A DNA stretch of 64,000 nucleotides from Molanna angustata (taxonomy: Eukaryota; Arthropoda; Insecta; Trichoptera; Molannidae): contig OY754978.1 of the NCBI GenBank assembly GCA_963576475.1, positions 12,323,799-12,387,798 of the forward strand. Reading direction: 5' to 3'. Below the pieces are notes generated by a model, which was not told the DNA's origin, did no database searches, and saw only the letters and a program-made list of their open reading frames with translations. The position numbers and the translations under genes were made by a program. Within the stretch, counting starts at the first letter, position 1. Every line of letters begins with the position of its first letter. This document shows, piece after piece, positions 36,871-48,300 of the stretch.

Positions 36871-37608
36871 TGGCATACATAGGATTATTGTTATTACAGA
36901 TATGTAGATTACTCCTGAAATATTGATTAGTATGTACCTAATAGATTAATTTTTTTCTCAAAATAGTTCATTATGAAATAATCATCATTTTGTGTTTATT
37001 TCATAATGTACTATTTTGTTTGTTTCATAAGGATGTATTTGTTTCTTAAATAATTCTATACATCACTGATAACCTGGTCCATATAACTGTCTCTAGGGCG
37101 ACTTCTATAGTTTCTGCCCTTCGTTATTCCTTCAGCGGTAGTAACAAGCAGACCCATATGCCTGATGTTATGGCCTCTCTCTTTGCCTTCGACTGACAAC
37201 ATAAGTAAAATATTGCCACCTTTTCAGGTTCAAGCCTGTTTTCAGAGGTTAGTAAATTATTCTCGCGCAACTGAACACAGGCAGGTGGAGCAGGTCTGAG
37301 TTTTATATATTAACAATTTGATATTCTTTTTTATATCCAGACCACAATTTTATTATTTACAAATTTATTTGTTTTAAATTTGCGATAAAATAAATGTGAG
37401 TAAACGTTTCACCTACACTTTTGAATGAGCTCGTCCTCCAAGGTTCTTGAGAGGGTATCATTGTTAGTAAATTTTCGCTTAAGTATAGGCGATATTTATT
37501 GAAAAAAAAAATTCTAATCTCTACATAATTTCGAAATGTTTTTTTTAATATTTTGAAAGTATATTGACAAAAAATTTCGGGGAACATACTTTTGACTTAT
37601 GAATCAAA

Positions 37609-40365
37609 CATTGAGCTATACACATTGGAGCGCTATATACAGAACATTTGCAGAGGTAAGAATCTGTGTCGCATTGTGCGAGTAGTACAGCTACAACTGG
37701 GGGGGCTTGCTCTCTCTTTCTAACTAGTTGTACATATTTGTTTCAAAGGAAGTATAGGGAGTTATTTGGATGAAAATCAAATAATACTAAAATAAAATTA
37801 TGTTTTCATTAAAAATTATAAAACCAACAACTACCACACACTTATTTCATAAAACATATTTATTGATATAATATAATAACAAAGAATACATAATATTGAA
37901 ATGTTTTAAAACAAGAGATAAACAATAATAATTTATGTACAAACAAGAGATATGCGTAATGGTCGATTAGGTGAAAATGCGTATTGATTATGATAAATAA
38001 TTAATTTGATTATTATATAGAGAGATAATTTACTTAAATATTATAAATAAAATACTTGTGGTAGTAAAAACATGTATCCTTACAGATACAAACAAGTAAT
38101 TGTCTTGAAAATTTACACTTAAAGAAATATTGGGCTCGAGGAAAAAAATATAATACATTTACAGGGAAATAACTGACCTATACGATAAAGAAATTTTTCA
38201 TCTTGTATACTTACCTCTTAAAAATTCTTGATGTAAAACATGTAATTGCTAGAATTTTTATTAATGTTGTATATTTACTGCTTTATGATTCTTATTTGGT
38301 ACAAAAATGTTTAATTGCAATAATTTTTAGTTGATGTAAAACTTTTAATTGCAATAATATTTGTATATCTTGTATACTTCGTAATAATTCTTATTTTATG
38401 TTTATTTGATGTAAAACGTTTTAATTGCACGATTTTTTTGTTTTTCTGTTATACTTGCTGCTATTGTATTTTTTTTATTACAATGTACCTACCTACCTAT
38501 TATTATTATTATATATCGAGTTCATTTGAATGTAGTAGTGATATAAAATTTTCTGAACTTGTGTTGTGCAATTAGAAATTATTTACTGGAGAATTAGTGC
38601 TTTGAATCCTTTGTATTTTCTTTATCGTATAGGTAAGTTATTTTTCCATGTAAATGTATTATATTTTTTTTCCTCGAGCCCAATATTTCTTTAAATGTAA
38701 ATTTTCAAGACAATTACTTGTTTGTATCTGTAAGGATACATGTTTTTACTACCACAAGTATTTTATTTATAATATTTAAGTAAATTATCTCTTTATAGGT
38801 ATAATAATCAAATTAATTATTTATCATAATCAATACACATTTTCACGTGATCGACCATTACGCATATCTCTTGTTTGTACATAAATTATTATTGTTTATC
38901 TCTTGTTTTAAAAAATTTCAATATTATGTATTATTTGTTATTATATTATATCAATAAATATTTTTTTATGAAATAAGTGTGTGGTAGTTGTTGGTTTTAT
39001 AATTTTTAATGAAAACATAATTTTATTTTAGTATTATTTGATTTTCATCCAAATAACTCCCTATAATTCCTTTGAAACAAATATGTACAACTAGTAAGAA
39101 AGAGAGAGCAAGCCCCCCCAGTAGTAGCTGTCTCACTCTAACAATGTGACACACTTTTGGTATTGACATATAGCACTCCAATGTGTATAGCCACTGCCTT
39201 CTACAAATAACATAGCCGTGCTGTAGATTGGCGGGAACGCAAAAATTCAAACTAAAGAGACCTATCGCGATATTACATATAAACTTGTAATAGAGCAAAT
39301 ATACATAATTTAATATTTGGCTGATAGAAAAATGCGTGCCAATACCATTTATTTTAAAATATGCAGATTTAATATATAATTAAAAGCAAGCATTACGACA
39401 TTTTAACATAAAATATACTTCATTGAATATTTGTTTTTCTCCTATGAAAATGTATTTTTTAACTTCGATTCTATTGATATAAAAAATTGTTATTTTTTAT
39501 TCGGCATATAAATGAGAATCAAATAATACTACTAATATTATATAATTAGTATACACAATGTAATCAAAATAATATAACATGTAACAAACACATCCACCAA
39601 GCTTCAATTAAGAATAATTCACCCATTAGGTTAAGAATATTTTCATTTGATACTATCTTATAATTCCATGTTTGATACTTTTAAAATTACCTGATATTGC
39701 ATTCTAAAATAAAGTATTTGTATTTTATCCTACATCTAAAAAATATTTACTTACCATTACAGTGTCTTGAAACACACAAGTGAAAAGAACCGAGAAGGGG
39801 AGTACAAAAAAAATATTAAATTGAAACATGATAAACACAACTTTATTCCACAATCTAAAATTATAAGACACAAAAATACTATATACATGACAAGCAACTA
39901 GTGTTAATACCGGTTAATATATAACTTTAGGATAATGTAGACATCTGATAATCAGAAGGCAATTACCATAGGAATAAATTTACAATGTTTATTACATAGT
40001 TATATTATATGAAACTAAAATTAAAAAGGTATGTAGGAAGTGCTGTAGTTTGATGTGTATCCGGGACCGAGAGATTGAGAAGAGTAGAAATCATAAGTAA
40101 ATATCTTGATTTAATTATTTTGCCTTAATGTCTTGAGTTCACAATATTAAATTTGGAATATATAGGTATTCGAAATTGACAGAATACTGTATAAAAATGC
40201 GTTTTTTAGCAATTGTAAACAACTGACAACAGTTCAAACCACACCGACTGTTCGCAAATTCATACTAAAATTCATAGATACGGTTCGAAGTTAGGTCTCT
40301 TTAACTGTCAACGCGTTTTCTACAGCACGGCTTTGTTTGAAGCAAGGCAGTGGTATAGCTCAATG
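37609..40365. mobile_element. hAT-like element (2757 bp) with nested foldback, 8-bp TSD
   Basis: The ends CATTGAGCTATA and inverse TATAGCTCAATG are flanked by an exact 8-bp duplication GAATCAAA (37601-37608 and 40366-40373). Subterminal text ccactgcctt...gccgtgctgtag is present at 39190-39230 and inverted at 40320-40352, so the original terminal repeat was about 75 bp. The left repeat is split by a foldback at 37621-39185. Removing it leaves an element of about 1.19 kb with no coding frame. It ends 276 bp before the mRpL13 start codon. Confidence 0.85.
37621..39185. mobile_element. 1565-bp foldback nested in hAT-like terminal repeat
   Basis: The left arm (about 37621-38192) and right arm (about 38628-39185) are inverted copies of about 560 bp with scattered differences, beginning cacattggagcgctata. 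TATA flanks both sides (37617-37620, 39186-39189). The 435-bp loop holds degenerate direct repeats with gatgtaaaac and ttaattgcaa. No transposase frame is seen. Confidence 0.85.
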
Positions 40366-40641
40366 GAATCAAAACTTCAAATCCACAACACCAAAACTTA
40401 TATTCAAAATTCCATAGAAAATATAAGATGCATGCCTTTGTACAAATGTTGCTATATTATAAAATAGGAATCTATAGAAATACAAATAAAATAACAACTT
40501 ATCTACTGACTACTGAAATATCTATGAGCTTAATTTTTAGGTTATGATTTTTTTTGTACAAAAGTCAATTACTGTCAAATATTAATTTCCTTTGAATTAT
40601 CTTTTTGACATCGAAATAATTATTGTATACCAAACTTATCA

Positions 40642-42076
40642 ATGTCTGTATTTCGGCGTGCACAGGTATTTATGGCGATTAATTATTCAAATAACAAGAT
40701 CAATGCTATTTATATAACCTAACAATTGTTTTGTGTTAATGTTATAAGTGAAAATGTTTTAATTACTTATAAATAATTAATGGTGAAATATGCGATTAAT
40801 CAATATCCACCATCTAATTGTAGAATTGTCCTTTTACTTTTAGCAATGGGCCGTTTTTGCACGTACTTGGCATTTGTATGATTTAACATGGCAGGATCCG
40901 TACATATCCGCTGAGAGAATAAGAACATACTTGAAAGGAATGCATAAACCAATTTATCATCCAATGAACGACTGCGGTGACATAGTTGTGGCCATCAATA
41001 GCAGGGAGATAGCCCTTCGAGGGGATGACTGGAGAAAGAGGGCATATTTTCATGCTACAGGATATCCTGGCGGAGCTACTTGGACTCTGGCTTGGGAACT
41101 ACACGACAAAGACCCTACTATGGTTATTGTCTACTTAATATTTCATTTGTGCTGATGACACTAAGATCCAAAATATTTTTATCGAAAAAAGTTCAGAAGA
41201 GAAATTTCACAGATTCTTTAATAACAGTGAAATATCTCTTTCTATTACATACCAGTGGTTTTAACACAGTTATATTCTTGGAGGAGTAAATATGAGTTAT
41301 ATTCCATGTCAAGTTCAAAATCGATATGAGCTGAAAAGCTGGGGGGCAAGTCTGGTTCGACCGGCGAAATCAAAACCTCAGTGATTACCCATATCATGGA
41401 TATAATTATCGTATGGAGTTCTATGACATCTAAAGATATTGTAGAACTCCATATAATAATTATATCCATGATATGGGTAATCACGAGGGTTTTGATTTCG
41501 CCGATTGAACCAGACTTGCCCCCCTGATCAGGATCATTTTTTAAATTATCTTAGCTTGCTATGTGATAAGAAGACTGGATGTAAAATAAAAATATTCTCT
41601 ATTTATTTTCATATTTTTGCACAACATATACATTTTTATCTAACAATGTATTACATACTCGTAATATGAAAGTTATGTTATACAAACCTTTAAATCAACT
41701 AAGAGTGGTTACTGCAATGTGTCAAGAAATACACATAAAAAATAGAAAGAAATATTGATATACAAGTAGTTCTACTTTTTTGTATACACAATTATATCAT
41801 AATGTATTTTTTGTATTTTTAATGTGCCATTTATTTTTACAGATAATCAAGAAAGCTGTGTATAGATCAATGGCTGGAAATTTACAAAGAAGATACACAA
41901 TGCAGAGGCTATTGATATTTCCAGATGATAATGTTCCAGAAGAGATAATGCAAAATATAAGCAACGAAATAATTCCCTGCCGGCAAGTTCCTGTAAGATT
42001 GGATCACATACCAGAAGACGAAGTCAAAAACTTCCCCAAGATAATGGAATATCCAAAGGATTATGTTTTGAAATAA
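40642..42076 (+). CDS. mRpL13: Mitochondrial ribosomal protein L13 (3 exons)
   Basis: Coding exons are 40642-40665 (24 nt), 40844-41122 and 41843-42076, all with GT/AG introns in phase 0, giving 178 aa, the length I recall for insect mRpL13. The product is a protein of the mitochondrial large ribosomal subunit, the counterpart of bacterial uL13. Seen: an N-terminus MSVFRRAQ joined to QWAVFARTWHLYD, the uL13 core KPIYHPMNDCGD with INSREIAL, a HATGYPGG motif, then KKAVYRSMAGNLQRR and the C-terminal extension HIPEDEVKNFPKIMEYPKDY typical of the mitochondrial form. The tiny first exon was chosen because it restores the conserved start and fits phase and donor gtattt. Its neighbour LTA4H is convergent. 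A foldback (41341-41524) sits in intron 2. No defects are seen. Confidence 0.95.
41341..41524. mobile_element. 184-bp foldback in mRpL13 intron 2
   Basis: About 83-bp inverted arms start ggggggcaagtctggttc and contain gattacccatatcatggat. They pair with few mismatches around a loop of about 20 bp. A half-similar end (gaccggacttggccccctg) occurs at 34158. No target duplication was found. Confidence 0.8.
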
Positions 42077-42129
42077 ATAGTCACCATCAACTTTAGATAT
42101 ATTTTAGAATAATCGTTTTATTGTAAATT

Positions 42130-42135
42130 AATAAA
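42130..42135 (+). terminator. Poly(A) signal candidate for mRpL13
   Basis: AATAAA lies 54 nt after the mRpL13 stop codon, in the short convergent gap before the LTA4H-like gene. Confidence 0.65.
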
Positions 42136-42292
42136 AATGCATTTACAAAATTTGATTAACTTAAATTTTGGTTCAGATTAACATAATTCATAATGTGAGA
42201 ATTTGATCTTTGAAGTAAAAATATGATGATAATATATAAATTTACTAACTCCATTTGCTCAATTTGAATTTAAGCTATTCTGTTAGCCATAA

Positions 42293-42298
42293 TTTATT
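42293..42298 (-). terminator. Poly(A) signal candidate for the LTA4H-like gene
   Basis: AATAAA on the minus strand lies only 13 nt past the stop codon, which would give a very short 3' UTR. A more distal signal toward mRpL13 cannot be excluded. Confidence 0.5.
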
Positions 42299-42311
42299 GT
42301 ATTTTACTTCC

Positions 42312-45300
42312 TCAATCAAGATGCAAATCCTTCTTAATTGTGTAGACTGACAGATGCATCATGTATTTCATATTTTCTAAGAAATTATCAATCGTCCGCT
42401 GTCTCATTTCTTCCCATGCGTACAAATCTCTGTAAATCGGCCTAACATACTTCATACGACCCTGGTCGTTTACGAATTGAAGAGCCGCATCAACTTTTTC
42501 TGCCCATCTTGCTTTGATGCACATTCTCAACCACCTGAATTTTACTTCTGAGTTTTTGGTTGAATTGAGTCCATATATATCCTGCATCGCTTTCACCATT
42601 CCCAGTGTGACTTCCCGATCCAGCATTTCCGATAAGAATTGACGCTGTTGCATTGATGTCAATAGTGCAATGTCTTCTTTTTTAAATGATGTAAAATCAT
42701 TGCGGCAAGTAGCCCATCGGTTAGCAAGATTAGTACAAGCTTCTGACATGGTGGTATCATATCTAAATATCAAATTAGTAACTAAGCAAGTAAACAAAAC
42801 AGATATTTATAACATCCAGACTAATAAATAATATTTTAACTTTAGTAATACAGTGGTTGCGAGTATGAATCCTGTCATAATTGATTTCTTTCACCTACAG
42901 CACAAGCATATGCTTAATTCAGGGAATGTATATTTATTTTTTACAGAAATATATTCATTCTTTTTAAAAATAAACATATTTTCAGAAACTTATGTCAAGG
43001 GCCACTTATATTTGAAAAAAAAAATACACCAATGTAGGTATATTTCAATACTGACATATACTTGAAAAAAAAAATACACCAATGTAGGTATATTTCAATA
43101 CTGACAGTGCAGAACTCAAAATTTTAAAGATGAGTCCTATCACTTGACATTATTAACGTAGTCTAATGCGAAATGACTTTATGGCTCCATCATTAATAAA
43201 TAATAGCAACAAAATTACTTTGTATACACCACTTTATTTTACAACAGTCACCACGTTTCAAGAACGATTTTGACTGTTGTCAAATAAAGTGGTGTATACA
43301 AAGTAATTTTGTTGTTATGACATTATTAAGTTGTTGATTTTTTTTGCAAATATATATTGCACAACTTACTTTGGAATGTGAAGAGGCATGCCAGGAGTAA
43401 AGAGCCATGAATCCCACTCTATATCATTAATTTTTGGATTGTCCTTGAAATATTTCAGAAGGAATGTCTTGAAATCGTTTGTGTCTATCGATTTTCTCTG
43501 GAATTCGTTTAAGTAGGCACGAAGGAATGGTTCAAAGGCATCTGAAAAAAAAATGATAACCTTTATTATGACGATATTCATTATTTATAATTTTATAACC
43601 CGCTGTTCATTCAGATAGTTTGTGTTCCATGTGGCATCTTTCTCAGTTCACTAATATCAGAATTAATACACTATCAAACACCATCTTTTCTCCTTTGCCC
43701 CTATAGGTCAGTTCGGATTTGTTGCAGGACAGAGGGCACTTAAACTAGGTGCTGAAAATCTTAAATTAGATAATATCTTCTCAAAAGAAATATTACAATA
43801 AAATAATGATTCAAAATACATATTTGAACAAACCTGGACCTCCTAACAGATTTTCCAAATATCTCAAAAATGTTGAACCCTTTTCATATGGCACTGTTGA
43901 GAAAGCGTCGTCAGGATTCAACCCCTTCAGATTCACAACCAGTTTTGTCAATGGATTGTCAACGCCGAGATGATTAACAACCTTGAAAAACATCAATATA
44001 ACTGAGAATTAATTTTATAAATAATGATTGAAAGCAGGTATAAACTTGTAAAGACACAAAGTTGTTTTAAAGGAAGTGGTTCGATTTCAATACTCACTGT
44101 TTCTTTCAACTCAGCCAAACCCAAAATGGTTGAAAAGTCTCTGAATTTTGTTTCTTTGGGGCTCTCACCGTAGAGTCTAGAGGAGATTTTTCTTTCAACG
44201 AAAACAGTGAATCCCTCGTTCAACCAAAAGTGTTCAAAGTTTCGATTGGTCACCAAATTACCAGTCCAGCTATGAGTAATTTCATGCACTATGACATCGG
44301 CTAGAGAACGGTCACCGGCCTAAAAGTAGTCACATTTATTCACATAAATAAATATAAAAATACACATCCTATAAAAATATTGAGATAATAAGACTTTTAA
44401 AAATAATAAATGATTAAATTAAAGTAATTAATAAACCATTCATTACCAATAAGGTTGGAGTTATAAAACTAAGACAAGGATTTTCCATTCCACCATATGG
44501 GAAAGATGGTGGCAGAATAAGTAAATCATAAATGCCCCACACGTATGGACCACATAATTCCTCGGCAATTTTCAACATTTGAGGAGTTTCAGCAAACTCA
44601 TAGGCACTCGCATCAACTATTTCTTTTTCAGCCCAAACAGTAGTTCTGAAAAATATAATCATATTTTATATTTATGGTGAGTTGGAAACTCAAACAAATG
44701 GTCCTTGGATAAAATTTAGCTTAAATTGACCTAAGATGAATCACCGATATTTCAAAAATATTTTAATTAATTCATGGTTAAAAACAAGAAATATATCAAA
44801 CAGAGCATTGTGAAATAAAGACTGAAATATAATTAAAAAGAACATTGTGTTGAGCATAATTTATACATTAAAAATATTAATTGAAAGCTTAACTTAACCT
44901 AGCAATTAAAATGTGCTCCAACTCAATTTTACACTATATATTAACAAGATGTCCATTGAAATTTGAAGGATACTCTAGATGTAACTCACTCTATATCATA
45001 CACAATATCTGCAAATACCCGTCAAATAATGTATTAATTTATTCAATAAAAGAAATAGCTCTAGCGCAAACAAATAAAACTTGACATACCTCGGTCCAAG
45101 TGTTCTAGATTCCAAAACTCCAACAGCTATGGCCAACAAGTACGAGCTAATTGGAACTGTTTGTTCAAAAGAGTGTTTCTTAATTCCATTAGGTTCCGAT
45201 GTAGAACCTTTGCGAATGGCACTCATCAAAACTGTAAATTCTTCTGAGGCCGTAACCTCAGCTGTGTATGTGAATTTGACAGCGGGAGTATCTTGACATG

Positions 45301-48300
45301 GGTAAATAGATCTTGCATGAATTGCCTGAAAATTAAAACTATAATTATTATTTGTAAAAACATTATTTACAGTTATTCATATCAAGTGTAAGAGTATACC
45401 TTGGTATACCTACACATCTACCTAAATGCAATAATTGTTAGTTAGTTAATTTGTCCTCTAATAAGCTTAGGACGTACCTGTGTAATATTGAAAATAAAGA
45501 AATGCTGAGAGCAAAGAACCCTGTAATAAACATAAAAAAAATTCTTTTGTAAGTTAGGAGAAGAAAGATGTGGATAATATCAAGCTTATATAAGATTTTT
45601 CTTGCATTCTTTGATGCTGAATAGTTGAATCTTTTTTGTTTTACATTTTTTTAAATTTATACACCTACATAAATTTTTAATTTATGTGCACAATGCTTCT
45701 TTATTTCTTTTTGAAACTGATAATATGTACATACCAGCATGAAACCAGTTGGCTATCATATAAACTAGTACCAAGTTAATAAATAATACATAAATGCTGG
45801 TACCTACTATATAAATCAAACTATTTTGTTTTTACCGATACATTACAAATCATAACACAATAATATCAAGTTCAACAAGTATCATAATCTACCTGACATT
45901 GTGAGAAGAGATACGGATGCTTCCTGCCAGCTGTCTGTGGAGGATCTAACCACTGCAGTGCACTGGCATTCGATGACGTCTCATACTCTATAGACAACTC
46001 AAAGCTGCAAAAAGGTTAAAAGAAAAATAATCAATAATGTAAATAAAAAATAACTGACATGAGTTGGTGGCAGATCGGCTAGTGCGCTGAATAAGTAATC
46101 TAGTGGGTGCAGGTTCGAATCCGGTCTTGACCAATTACACTAATGCTTAATTTAGAAAACTTATGAGGATTATTACACCCCAATTTGAAATCAAATTTCT
46201 CAAAAATGTTAGTGTGTTTCTGAAAAAATACCATAAGTATTATTAAACATCACTTCTCTAGTGAAATTTTGTCATAATTTAAAATTCAGCATTAATTCCC
46301 CTAAAAAAAATATTAAAAATATCCTTTTTAACAGCATTTTTTTAATTACTCCATAAGTGAATGTCATAGAGAAGTGGTTAAAAGGTGCAAAGAATCAAAG
46401 TGAATGACATAAGATTTTTCAAGTCAGATTTATTCTTTAAATGCAAAAAATAAACAAATCTTGGGTTTCCGAGAATTAAAATCACGTATAAACCCTTTTT
46501 AATCCTTACTAAAACGTAACTTCATAGTGGTTTTTATATATCATGTTTTCGATCACTTAATTTAATGTTATATGCCTTCTTAAGATGTTTCTAATAATAT
46601 TAGTGAGTATTATTATTTGTTTTTTGTATATATCATAATATGACAGAAAATATACAAATTATTTTGATATGAGTTCCTGTAACTATTACCAATTGTGCCA
46701 AGGCAGTCGGCCGTTCGGCTTCTGTGCGGGGCGTCCAGGGTTTGATCACCAGCCGAGGAGAAATTAATTTCTCCCACAAATATAGCTTCTCTGATTAGTT
46801 GGAAGAAATTGCCATATGGCAATAAACTCGCCACTTGCACTTTGTGCAAGTAAGCTTTTATTATTATTATTTTTTTTATAAAGAATTTTTGTTTTGCAAT
46901 TTCTTATTAATAACTAAATTTGATCACCTAAAAATATCAATTAAATTCTTAATCACTTAATTTCTGATACACATGGTATTTCTTTTTAGCAATATAGTAA
47001 ATGGCAATAGCGTATAACATATAAACTTAGTCATGAGGAGGAATATTTTTTTCTAATATTTCACTATCACCCAATGAAAGAATATGTATCTTAGTGCGCT
47101 AATCATTTAGCCCATCATCATTAAACATACTATTTCATAATGTGGTGATATAGCATCTGTCAACCTTTTAACCAATAGGAGGCGTCAATTTCCGATCGTT
47201 ACGAGGAGAATAGGGTGCTGGGTTTGTAATCCAATGGTCGCGAATTCGAATCCTGCCACAACTGATTTCGTTCACCCATAGCACAAGCATTTATGCTTAA
47301 TTTAGGGAATATATGAGGATGTACATGTATTTGTTACTAGGATATATATTCATTCTTTAAAAAAAAAAATTTGTTATTTGTATTGTTAGTAATCTTTCTC
47401 TGTACTCTACAAACTATGAACCTGACACCTTTTATTAAAAACATCTGAATATAATCTGGTCATTTCAATATTTAAATAAATATTGTTTAATTAGTTAACA
47501 TATTATATGTGTGTGGAGTAGCCATAGCAATTGGAAATTATTATACACGACCATATTAAGAAATAACTTAGTTATCTGCTACACACATTTACACATATTA
47601 TGAGTTATCTATTATTTTTAATCATGTTTACAAATCTATAAATCATTTTCATTGAGCAATTGCATAATAAAATAACTGTAAAAAGATTTCAAAAAGAGAT
47701 AGCGTTCAATTTTGTTGCACCCGTAATGCATAATAATTTATTAGACATGACAACTAAGATAAAAATAACTTATTGGTTTTGATAAGATTCTGAAAGATTA
47801 CGCTGAAAAATAAAGAATTTGAATTTTCATATCACAATGATAAGAAATAAAATATTATCATAATATTCATTGGCGACAAAGATAATATTATATAATATTG
47901 TAGAGCAGATATGTACATAAAATTTATATGAAGAAATTGGAAACTTTGATTTTTCGGCATAAATTATAAGAAAAATATAAATTAAAGGTTTAAATGCATA
48001 AATTCATTTAAAAAAATTAAAAATATTGTTTAAATGGTCAATATAACCAGTATGTTTATTTTGCGCAGGGAAATTTCATCCAAACAAACAATATTGTATT
48101 AATTGACAAACTTTAAATCTCAATAGAGACAAAGATGAAATATATACTATAGAACTGAAAAATCAGGCACCTACAGGGCTTACGACCAGTCAACCAATAT
48201 TTTTAACCTGATGTTGGGTCATTTTGATAATACCTACCTACTATTGTGGATGTAGGTGGTTTTTTTTTGTTACATATTTCATTCGATTTCAAACATCAGT

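Noticed and set aside
37621..39185. Large inverted repeat as an assembly artefact
   Set aside because: The arms differ at many positions and the unit has its own flanking TATA and sits inside a TSD-bounded element, so a real foldback is more likely; long reads would settle it.
40771..40843. A downstream ATG as the mRpL13 start
   Set aside because: The upstream 24-nt exon restores the conserved N-terminus in phase with proper splice sites.
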